DNA from: Ktedonobacter robiniae
GTDB lineage: Bacteria; Chloroflexota; Ktedonobacteria; Ktedonobacterales; Ktedonobacteraceae
Assembly (NCBI RefSeq): GCF_016587375.1
Contig: NZ_BNJG01000004.1
Span: 124,001 to 188,000 of the forward strand
Direction: 5' to 3'
DNA length: 64,000 nt
The position numbers and the translations under genes were made by a program. The notes under the pieces were generated by a model. That model saw only the letters and a program-made list of their open reading frames with translations. It searched no databases and was not told the DNA's origin. Shown one piece after another: positions 19,601 through 31,600 of the stretch. Position 1 is the first letter of the stretch. Every line of letters starts with the position of its first letter.

Positions 19601-22600
19601 CGAGCTTCTCCTCCAGGCTCGTCTGGGTCAGGGTCAGTGCGGCGCGGGCATCCTGCAACATATAGGCGATGCGCTCCACCGGCTGGACAGGATCAACAGG
19701 AACATAGGTGCCGCCCGCCTTCAAAATCGCCAGGACCGCGATCACCTGATCCAGGGAGCGCTCCAGGCATAGCCCGATGCGGCTCTCCGACGTGATGCCT
19801 CGCTCGCGCAGATAGTGGGCAAGCTGATTAGCACGCTGATTCAGGCTCTGATACGTCAGCGTCGCGTCCTCAAATACGACGGCAGGGGCATCGGGAGTAC
19901 GTTCGGCCTGCCGCTCAAAAAGTTGATGGACGCAGTGTTCCAGGCTAGCGAATGCGCTCTTCGTGGCGTTCCAGTCGTAGAGTATGCGCTGTCGCTCTTG
20001 CGCGGTCAGCAATGGCAATGCGGAGATCGCCTGTCCTGGCCTCGCCACGATGCCTTCTAAGAGCGTCTGCCAATGGTTTAGGAGCCGTTGCATGGTTGAG
20101 CGAGCGAAGAGATCAGTGTTGTAGGCCATCGTGCATGCCAGCCCACCAGCATGACGCGTGATAGAGAAGGATAGGTCAAACTTGGTGCTGCTCTGCCCGC
20201 TTCCGAACCTGCTCAGGTGTATCCCTGTGGCGGCGTTCTCCGCTGGCGCTTCTGGGATCTCTTGCAAGGTAAACATGGTCTGGAAGAGGGGGGAACGACT
20301 CAAATCGCGCTCAGGGCGCAACACTTCCACCAGTTGCTCAAATGGTACATCTTGATGTGTATAGGCTCCTAGTGCGGCCTCACGTACCTGCGCGACTAGC
20401 TCGCTAAACGTGGGATCGCCAGAGAGGTCGCTACGGATGACCAGGGTGTTAATAAAGAAGCCAATGAGGTGTTCCACTTCTTCTCGTGTGCGATTGGCGA
20501 TGGGTGTGCCGACGCTGATATCTTTCTGCCCCGTATAGCGCATCAACAAGACCTGGAAGGCGGCTAAAAGCAGCATAAAGAGCGTTACCCCTTCTTGCTT
20601 GCTCACCGCCAACAGGCTATCGCGTAGGGCATCCGAGAGGTGAATGGACTCTAGCGCACCATTGGTCGTTTTCACTGGCGGTCGCGGGTAATCGGTGGGG
20701 AATTCCAGGGATGGCGCGTCCGCCAGTTGTGTGCGCCAGTAGGTCAGTTGCTCTTCGAGGACCTCCCCTTGCAGCCAGTTCCGCTGCCAGAGCGCGTAGT
20801 CGGCGTACTGAATCGGCAGAGGAGCCTGCGCGACCTCTCTGCCCTCCACTCTCGCTCGATATCCCTGCGCTATCTCCCGCTCTAGCACCTGCATCGACCA
20901 CCCATCCGAGATCAGGTGGTGCATCGTCAAGAGCAAGACGTGCTCCTCGGCTCCCAGCCGCACCATCTGCACCCGCCAGAGGGGTCCCCCGCTCAGGTCG
21001 CAGGGCTGCCGCTTCTCCTCCTGCCCCAACCGCTGCGCCTCGCGCGCTCGCTCCCCCTCGCCCAGCCCGCTCAGGTCGAACACCGGCAGTCTCACCGCTC
21101 TTCGTTCCGCGACCTCCTGCACTGGCTCGCTCCCTTCCCACTGGAACGTCGTGCGCAGGCTCTCGTGCCGCCACACCACCTCCTGCACGCTGCGCTCAAA
21201 CGCCGCCACCTGCAAGGGACCCCGCACCCGTTGCGCGCTGGGGATCAGGTACGCCACCCCGTTGGGAGCGAGTTGTTCCAGAAACCAGAGCCGTTGCTGC
21301 GCGAACGATAAGGGGACCCGCGCGCCTCGCCGCTGCGCGAGCAGGGCCGGCGCACTCGACTGACGCCCTCCCCGGAGCCCCGCTTCCACTCGCAGCACGA
21401 ACTCCGCCAGCGTCGGCGCTTCAAAGAGCTCGCGCAGCGCCAGCTCGATCCCCATCTGCTGACGCACCCGCGCCACCACCTGCGTCGCCAGCAGTGAATG
21501 CCCGCCCAGCGCGAAGAAGTTCTCCCTCGGCTCCACGGGCTGCCCCAGCAATGCCTGCCAGATCCCCTGCACCAACGCGTAGACCGGCGATTCCTCCTGG
21601 GCCGTTCCCACCCGTTCCGCCGCGACCACCAGTGGCATCTGGGCCAGGCGTTTGCGGTCCACCTTGCCGCTCCCCGTGCGTGGCACCTGTTCCAGGCTCA
21701 CGAACTGCGCAGGGACGAGATAGTCGGGCAGGCGCTCGCCCAGCCAGGCCCGTAGCTCCTGCCCCTGGGCTCCTGGCTGCTCGCGCGGCACGATATAGCC
21801 TACCAGCCGGGGGGAGTGCCCTTCCCCTTCCCAGACACCGACCACGGCCTCGCGCACCTGTTCGTGCCCCCGCAGGACCGCTTCAATCTCCTCCACTTCG
21901 ATGCGATACCCTCGCAGCTTGATCTGCTGGTCCACCCGGCCCAGGAAGCGCAACTGGCCCGCTCGCGTCCAGCACACGCGGTCCCCGGTGCGGTAGAGCC
22001 GCTGGCCCGCCTGCTCGTTGAAGGGATCGGGCACGAAGCGCTCCGCCGTCTGCTGGGGCTGTCCCTCGTAGCCGCGCACCACCGCCGGCCCGCCCACATA
22101 CAGTTCGCCCGGCACGCCCACCGGCACCGACTCCATCCGTGCGTCGAGCACGTAGAGATGGGCATGGGCACTGGCTCGCCCGATGGGCACCCCCTGTTCC
22201 CATTGCTGCCCCGGCTCCGGTGTGCAGACGCTACACCAGACCGTGGCCTCCGTGGGGCCATATTCGTTGTGCAGCCGCGCCTGAGGTCCCTGCTGCTCGT
22301 GCGCCCGCACCAGTTCTTCCCCGCAGCGTTCTCCCGCCACGATCACCGAGCGGAGCCCCCTCCACTGCTGAGGCCTGCCCTGTTCAAGCAGTAGGGCGTA
22401 CCAGGAGGGGATGCAGAGCAGATGGGTGATGCCTTCGCGCTCCATCTGCGCGCCACACTCCCGCGGATCACGCCCGCTCTCTCCCTCTGGCAGCACGACC
22501 CGCCCGCCTTGCAGCAGCGTCCAGTAGAGGCCCGCGACCGAGCTATCAAAGAAGAGGGGCGAGAGGAGCAGGAAGTGCTCGACGTCTTCGTGGTAATAGG

Positions 22601-25600
22601 CGGGACGCGCCCAGGTCGAGGCCACGACATTGCCATGGCTCACCGCGACCCCCTTGGGTCGGCCCGTGGACCCCGAGGTGTAGATGATGTAGGCCAGCCG
22701 CTGCGCCGGGAACGCCGAGAGTGGCTCCCGCACCGGCATGGCAGGCCGCGCCAGCAGCGCTTCGACCTCCCAGCCGGGCATACCAGTGGGAAGCGTGTGC
22801 GCCGGGGGCTGCGAACGAGAGAGCAGCACGCCCCTGGCGTGGCACTCTGCCGCGATGTGGGCAAGGCGCTCAGCAGGCATCTGCGCATCCAGGGGGACAT
22901 AGGTGCCCCCGGCCTTGAGCACACCCAGCATGCTGATGAGCATCAGCACGGAGCGGGGTTGGAGCAGAAGTACGCGCTCTTCGGGACCCACGCCCTGTTC
23001 CTGCAAGGCTCCCGCCAGGTGCCGGGCGCGAGCGTCGAGGTGGGCATAGCTCAGGTGATGGTTCTCCGCCGTGAGCGCGATGGCGTCAGGGGTGCGCAAA
23101 ACCTGCGCCTCGAACAACTGGTGCAGGCCCAGGGCGGGAGCCGGCTCGCCTGGCCGCCGCGACCACTCCCGCAGGATCAGGTCTCGCTCCGCCGGAAGGA
23201 TGGCCGGTAGCTGGGTGAGCGACGTGGCCTCACGCGTCGCCATCTTCTGAAGGATGAGGCGCAAATGCTCAAGTAAATGCTCAATGATGACCAGCGTAAA
23301 GCGCTCACAGTCATACGTAAGCTCTAGGTTCAAGACGTGACCCGCCAGGGCGGCACTCAGACACAAGGGATAGTTTGTACGCTCAATGACTGGCTCCGCT
23401 CGTATGGATGTTTTGTTTGCCGACCGCTGGCCGCTTGAGGCGGTTGTCACAGGCTCCACTGGATAATTCTGGAAGAGCACAAGACTCTCAAAGAGCGCCT
23501 GCTCGACTGGCACCTCGCTCCAGCGTTGTATCTCAAAGAGTGGCGTGTACTCATATTGGCGCGCCTCCGCCTGCTGAGTCTGTAGCCGGGTGAGCCAGGC
23601 AAGCAAGCCCTGCTCATGTTCGATACGCGCACGCACGGGGAGCGTGTTAATAAACAAGCCTATCATCCCCTCGGCATCAGCTAGGTCGGCGGGGCGCCCG
23701 GCGACCGTCGTGCCAAACACGACATCCCTTTCGCCGCTATAGCAGGCGATCAGCCAGGACCAGGCCCCCTGTATCAGGGTATTCATGGTCAACTGATGCT
23801 GCTGAGCGAACTGTTGCAGGACCAGCGTCGTTTCGGGGGAGAGTTGTCTCCGCTCGACGGCCATATGCTGGCTCGCCATCCCTCGATCCGCATAGGAGAC
23901 GCTATCGACGGCCAACCTGGTCGGCGTGCCGAAATCGGCCAGGTACGTGCGCCAGAACTGTTCTGCCTGTCGTACATCTTGCTGCCGCAACCAGGCGATG
24001 TAATCGCGGTACGGGCGCGGCATGGGTAGAGCCGGTTCCGCGTTCCCCTGGCAGAAAGATTGGTAGAGTTGCATGACCTCTCGCCACAACAGCGGCTGCG
24101 ACCAGCCATCGAGCAGCAAGTGGTGATGGCTAAATATGAAGTGGTAAGCGTCGTCATCCAATCTGAGCAGGATGAGACGCAGCAAGGGCGCGGAGCGCAG
24201 ATCAAAGCCGCGCTCGCGGTCCTCTCGATAGATGGCATCGATACGGGCCGCGTGCTCCTGTGGGGCAAGGGACCGTAAATCGGAGTAGTGCCAGGGCAGC
24301 GCAATCCGCTGATAGGCCACCTGTAAAGGCTCGGCAACCTCCTGCCACAGGAAGGCGGTTCGCAAAATTGCGTGCCGCTCAATGACTCGTTGCCAGGCTC
24401 GTTGCCAGGCATCTGGCTGGAAAGCGCCCCGTATTGTCCAGCCAAATTGACCGCAATAGGTCCCGCTCTGTTGGGGCGCATAGACGCTGTGGAAGAGCAT
24501 GCCAGCCTGCATGGGGCTTAATGGGTAGATATCCTCAATGGGTGACGCGGGCGCATCACCCTCTGACACTGGCGGTAACAATACAGGCACAAGTTTATCA
24601 AGCTGCTCCTGGCGTAGACCCGCCAGGGGGAAATCCGAGGGTGTATAGCCGCCAACAGCAAGCGAGTGACAATGGGCGATCAGGGCGCGCAGGGCGGCGA
24701 CAAACAGATCCGCGACCGTCTGAATGGTCTGGACGTGATGAATTTGCTCGCTATATTGCCAGATAGCATGCAAGCGACCATCGACAATGCTCGCGTTGAT
24801 TTCAAGCACGTGGCTGCGCTCATTGCGCGGCCCCTGTGCCGGGCCGCTAGAAGCCTGGGTCCGCTTCAGTTGCGTCAGTTCAGCGTAGAGCGAGTCAAAC
24901 TGCCCCAGGTAGTTGAAGCTGATCTGCGCCTGGGGCAATGAGGCCAGGGCGTCGCGTATGCTTGGATTATCATGGAGGTAACGCAATACTCCATAGCCGA
25001 GGCCACGTTGGGGGATCTGGCGTAGCTCCTCCTTCACCGTTTTCAGCGCTATAGCAGGCGTTCTTGCGTGCTCAATGTCCAGCAAAACGGGGAAGATGGT
25101 CGTAAACCAGCCCACAGTACGCGAGAGATCGATATCCTCCCAGAGATCCTCTCGCCCATGCCCTTCCAGGTCGAGCAGCATTACGCGCTGTCCCGTCCAG
25201 GCCGCGTACGCCTGGGCCAGGGCCGTGAGCAGGATATCGTTGATTTGCAAGCGATACGAGGGGAGGACCTGGAGAAGCGCCTGCGTTTCCGCTGCCTGTA
25301 AAGCCACGTGAACGCTGCGGCGGCTCGTCACCTTATTTTCCCTGATCGGCATGTCCGTGGGGAGCGCGACAACGCTCGCCCTCCTCTGATCAAGCCAGTA
25401 GGGTAGCTCGTTCGCCAGCGTGGGCGATTGCGCATACTGGTGCAGTTTGCGCGCCCAGTCCTGGAACGAGCTGGTTTTCTCCGGCAGGCGGATCTCTTCG
25501 CGCTTCTTCGCCTGGGATAAAGCCTGCTCAAGATCGGCCAGCAAGATGCGCCAGGAGACGCCATCGACCGCCAGGTGATGAATGACCAGCAAGAGGTAAC

Positions 25601-28600
25601 CACTCACATCGTGACCACAGTCGACGAAGACACAGCGCAGCAACGGACCACGCGCCAGATCTAAACTTGCCTGGGCCTGCGCGGCCAGTTGCTCCATGAC
25701 CGGCGGTTGTGCTGCCGCAGACAGCGCGGAGAGATCGATATATACGAATGGGATCTCGTCCTCTGGCATCGCGTAGTATTGCCGGTACGCGCTCCCCTCA
25801 GGCTGGAAGTGCAGGCGCAACGCGTCATGCTGGGTTAGGAGATGGCTGAGGGCAACCTGTAATTGACCGAGGGTGACGCGCTCGTCGATCTCCAAGACTC
25901 TGGCCTGGTTATAATGCTGCCGCTCTGGGAGGCGTTGGGAGAAGAACCAGTGCTGGATGGGCGTGAGCGGAACGTCACCCGTCACCGGCGTCTGCTGCGC
26001 CTCATAGATCTCGCGCAATTGGGCAACATTCGCCAGTTGCGCGATAGATTGATGTAGGAACAACTGCCGGGGTTGCAAATGGATGCCGACCTGCTTGGCC
26101 CGTGCAATAATCTGGATGCTGAGAATGGAGTCGCCACCGAGGGCAAAGAAGTTATCGTGAATGCCAACACGCGGCTGACCCAACACCTCAGTCCAGATCT
26201 CTGCCAGCTTCTGCTCCATCGCGTTGCGGGGCGCGACGAACTGCTCTTCCAGCTCAGGCCGCTCGCTATTGGGCGCGGGCAAAGCCTTGCGGTCCACCTT
26301 ACCATTCGGTGTCAACGGCAAGGCGCTCAGGAAGAGGAAGGACGAGGGAACCATATAAGAGGGCAGGTGCTGACCAAGGAAAGTGCGCAACCCCTCAAGC
26401 GTGAGGCCCGCCTCCTGGGGCGAGAGCAGGGGCGAATCGCTCACGGCAGGGATATGCTCACCCACCTGCTCGGGGATGAGATAGGCCACGAGGCGCTTAT
26501 TTCCAGGCATGTCCTCGCGTGCGATGACAATGGCCTCTTTCACATTTGGATGCTGGCTTAGCGCGGCCTCGATCTCACCCAGCTCGATACGGAAGCCCCG
26601 GATCTTGACCTGGTGATCGATGCGACCCAGAAACTCGATCACACCATCCGGGCGGTAGCGCGCAAGGTCGCCCGAGCGGAAGAGGCGCCCCCCCTCATTC
26701 TTGTTGGACGGGTCAGGAATAAACTTCTCACGATTCAACTCAGGGCGCTGATGATACCCACGCGCTACCCCGACGCCGCCAATGTACAGCTCGCCCGAGA
26801 CCCCCACCGGGACAGGCTGTTGCGCCTCGTCCAGGATATAGATCTGTGTATTGGCGATGGGACGGCCAATCGGAATCACCGACTCCTTGCTACCGGACTG
26901 GCAGGCCCAGTAGGTGACGTCAATCGCAGCCTCGGTTGGCCCGTAGAGGTTATGTAATTGGGCCTTGAGGCGAGCAAAGAAGCGCTCCTGTAGCTCATAG
27001 GTCAAAACCTCGCCGCTACAGATAACACGCTTGAGGCTTTGACAGCGCGCCTCCAGCTCTGGCTCCAACAAGAAGGCGTGCAGCATCGAGGGGACAAAAT
27101 GCAGCGTGCTAATGCGCTGCTCCTCAATGAGCCTCGCCAGGTAAGCCGCATCCGACTGACCGCCGGGGCGAGCCATGACGAGCGTGGCGCCGCTGATCAG
27201 GGGCCAGAAGAACTCCCAGACCGAGACATCGAAGCTGAAAGGCGTCTTTTGCAGCACGCGATCCTCGGCGGTCAGCTGGTACTCCTGCTGCATCCAGTGC
27301 AGGCGGTTGCAGACACCACGATGGGTATTCATCACGCCCTTGGGCTGGCCTGTCGAGCCGGAGGTATAGATCATGTAGATGAGATGTTCCGGACGATAGT
27401 TGGGCGTGAGATTATCAAGCTCGCCGTTCCCGTCCGCGCCCCAGCCGGCGTCTAGCGTGAACACGCGGGCGCTCTGTTGCGGCAGTTGCTCACGCAGCGC
27501 CGATTGCGTCAACAGAACAGACACAGCGGCATCCTCAAGCATGTAGGCCAGGCGCTCCTGGGGATAGGCGGGATCCATCGGGACATAAGCCCCTCCAGCC
27601 TTTAGCACACCCAGCAATGCCACGACCATCTCGACGGAGCGCTCCATACAGACGCCAACCAGGGTGTCGGCTTTGACACCACGCGAGCGCAGTTCACACG
27701 CCAGCAGATTCGCACGCCGGTTCAGCTCGCGATAGGTCAGCGAGCTGCCTTCATAGACCAGCGCTTCGGCATCAGGGGTGCGCAGAACCTGCCCCTCAAA
27801 GAGGTGGGGAATGCTGGCTTGCTCCGGATAGGCGGCCTCGGTCGCGTTCCACTCAACCAGGACCTGGTGCTTCTCCGCCTCGGTCAGCAGCGGAAGTGAG
27901 AGAATAGGCTGTTCAGGCTGAGCCACGATCCCCTCGAGCAGGATCTGCCAGTGCTCCAGCATGCGCCCAATCGTTGCCGGCTCGAACAGGTCGCGACAGT
28001 ACTCGATCCCGCAATACAGGCCAGTCTCGCGCACGGAGACAAAGAGCGAGAGATCAAATTTGGTCGTGGTATGCTCTACATCCAGTGCGCCGGATACCCC
28101 AGCCTCCCGCGGCTCCTCGTGTCCAGGCGCGTGCTGGGTGGCGGTCATGTCTTGTTGCATGACAAACATGGCCTGGAAGAGAGGCGAAATGCTCAAATCG
28201 CGCTCCGGTTGGAGCACATCGACCAGTTGCTCAAACGGCACGTCCTGGTGGGAGTACGCGCCCAGCGCCACCTCGCGTCCCTGGTGAAGCGCCTCTCTAA
28301 ACGTGGGATCGCCAGAGAGATCCGCGCGCAAGACAAGGGTGTTCACAAAGAAACCGATTAAGCCTTCCAGTTCCGCGCGTGTACGATTGGCAATCGGCGT
28401 TCCGACGCAAATATCGGTTTGCCCGCTGTAGCGTGCCAACAGCACCTGAAAGGCCGTGAGTAAGAGCATGAACAGCGTGACATCTTCCCGCTGACTCAAA
28501 GCCGAAAGCTGCTGGCCGAGTGAGGGCGGTAACAGGAGTGCTCGCTGCGCGCCACGATAGGTCTGGATGGAAGGGCGCGGATGGTCCGTGGGCAAATTCA

Positions 28601-31600
28601 GCGGCACCACGTCCGCGAGCTGCCGCTTCCAATAGGCGAGCTGTGCCTCAATGACATCTTGCTGGAACCATTGCCGCTGCCAGGAGGCGAAGTCCGCGTA
28701 CTGCACGGGCAAAGGGGCTAATTGCGCGGCCTCACCGGTGACAGAGCTATGGTAGAGCGCCATCAACTCACGGTAGAAGATGTCATTGGACCAGCCATCA
28801 GTGATAATGTGATGCATGGTTAACAGCACGACCTGGTCCTGCGCCGCGAGGCGCACAAGGGAGGTGCGCAAGAGAGGCCCCCGCGTCAGGTCGCAGGGCT
28901 GATCGCTCTCCTGTTGAGCCAGGCGACTGGCAACCGACAGCCTCTCCTCAACGGACAGCCCTTGCAGGTCAATGACGGGAAGAGCAAGCCGGCTTATGGG
29001 ATGCACGATCTGGCATGGTTGCATGTCGCGGAGACTGAAGGTGGTACGCAATATCTCGTGCCGCATAGATAGCGCGTGCAATGCTTGTTCCAGGACGCGA
29101 CTATCGATGACGCCACGCAGCCGATGCACAGCTGGCAACAGATACGCGGTATTCCCTGGCTCTAATTGATCTAAGAACCAGAGCCGCTGCTGCGCGAACG
29201 AGAGCGGCAAGTTCCCATGACGATCAACAGGCACCAGGGGCGGTAAGGCCGCGCCCTGGTCGCGCTGCAATAGCTGCTGGACATAGTCGGCTAGCTCGGC
29301 AATGGTCGGGGCATCGAAGAAGCGTTGCAGGGGTAAATCAACCTGAAAGGAGTTGCGTATGCGGACCAGGCACTGGGTCGCGAGCAGGGAATGGCCTCCC
29401 AGGCGGAAGAAGTGGTCGTGGATGCCAATCGAGGGGACCTTGAGCACCTCTTCCCAGATGCTCACCATCAATTCTTCCACCGGATTTCTGGGCGGCGTAT
29501 AGCTGGTCACGTCGATATCTTCAGGCGAGGGTGCGGGCAGGGCTGCGCGATCAGGTTTTCCATTCACGGTTAACGGTAGCGCGTGTAGCGTGACCATGAC
29601 GGAGGGGATCATGTAGGCTGGTATCTGCTCTCGCAAGAACACCTGTACGTCTGTCAGGCGCGGTGCTTGCTGCTGTTTCGCAACGATATAGGCGACAAGC
29701 TGCGGATTGCCCGGCTCATCCTCGCGAAGCAAGACAACGTTTTCCCTGACGTTGGGATGGCGTAATAATACCTCCTCGATCTCGCCCAACTCGATGCGAT
29801 AGCCGCGCAGCTTCACCTGTCGATCAACGCGCCCAAGGTATTCGAGATTCCCATCCGCCGAGATATAGCGTACCAGATCACCCGTGCGATAGAGGCGCGT
29901 GCCGGGCTGCGTGGCAAAGGGGTTCGCGATAAAGCGCTCCGCCGTTAAATCGGGACGATTTAGATAGCCACGGCTCAGGCCGACGCCTCCAATATACAGT
30001 TCGCCGGGCATCCCCAACGGGACCGGTTGTAGTTGGCTATCCAGCACATAGAGTTGTGTATTGGGGATGGGTCGCCCTATGGGTATGTTGCCACTGTCTG
30101 GTCCGTCGTCAGGAAGCTCGAATACGCAGCAGCCAACCACGGTTTCCGTTGGCCCATACTCGTTGATCAAGCGCGTCCGGGGAGCATGCACGCGCCAAGG
30201 GGTAAGGCTCTCGCCATATAAGGCCTCTCCGCCAATTACCAGTGCGCGCGAGGCTGTCGCTAGCTCGCCCGGTTGGAGATACTGGTTGAGCAGGTCAAGG
30301 TGGGCCGGTGTGATCTTTAACAGGCTAAAGTCCGCTCTCTCCCGCAATACTTGCCCTAGTGCTTCTACCCCTTGCGACTCCGCTAACAGGACGATGCGCC
30401 GGCCCGCGACTAACGACGTAAAGAGACTGGTAACAGTCAGGTCAAATGCCAGGGAGGAATGCACGGCGGACCCGAAGCCATCCCCTGCCCGATAGTGCTG
30501 GCTCGACCATTGCACATAATGGGTCAGCCCCTCGTGCGAGATCATCACACCCTTTGGCCTCCCCGTCGAACCAGAGGTATAGATGATGTAGGCCAGCGAG
30601 TCCGACGTAAGCTGGCAGGCGGGAGGAGACGCGGCAGGCTGCCGAGCAATCACGCCCCAATCCTGATCCAGGCGAACGACTTGCTCTGTCACGAAGGCCT
30701 GGGAGCGCGTGGTTAACAGGATGGATAAGCGCGCATCTTCCGCGATCCATTTCAGACGCTCTTCAGGATATTGGGGATCGAGCGGGATATAAGCAGCCCC
30801 CACTTTTAAGCTGCCGAGCACCCCTATGACCATTGCCAGCGAGCGCTCTACATAGATACCTATCAATGTCTCTGGTCCCGCGCCAAGCGTCCGCAGATGG
30901 TGCGCCAGTTGATTGGCCCGCGCATCCAGTTCCCGATAGGTGAGCAGACCATGCTCATCCTCAAGCGCGATAGCATCGGGCGTCTGCGCGACCTGCTTCT
31001 CAAACAACCTGTGCAGGTACATCTCGCGCTCAAAGCTGGCGGCGGTCTGGTTGAGGTCAACGAGTAGCTGCTGGCGCTCCGTAGCACTGAGGATCTGCAG
31101 GTGCTCAAGAGCAAGGTCGTGTCGCGTAGCGGCAGCTTCAATGAGCGTCAGCAGCCGCTCCTTCAGCATGTGGATAGCTGACGATTCAAAAAGCCCCCGG
31201 CAATAGTGGATCTCCAGCGTTAGCTCGTGCGCGCCCTCTAACGCGAGAAGCCTGATCTTAAACGGCTCCAAGCAGCTATAGCAATGCTCCAGCGTCAACG
31301 CGACCTCGCCAGTGGGCGACGTATATGTGGGGGCTGGCTCCCTGAACTCAAAGTAGAAAGGGTACAGGATGCCCTCTGCTTCGCCTGATGTGGGAAGCGT
31401 TTCAGGGTTAAAATACGTATACTGCCTTTTTAACTGCTCATGCTCATGTTTAATGCTCGCCAGGGCCTCCTCGAAGGTGAACCGGTCATCCAACTGGCAC
31501 GTAAAAGGCATCTCTTTGGCCAGCAAGCCTGCGATGTCGGCCAGGTCTTTATAGAGGCGTCCGTTAATGCTGAGGCCAAGCAGGAGCCGCGACTGCCCCG

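Noticed and set aside
20711..21922. Long plus-strand open frame (also 34199-35470, 38138-39397, 53534-54613)
   Set aside because: These lie antisense to A domains in the GC-rich islands, encode Pro/Ala/Arg/His-rich sequence without domains, and recur in repeat copies only because the DNA is repeated. They are shadows of the minus-strand genes.
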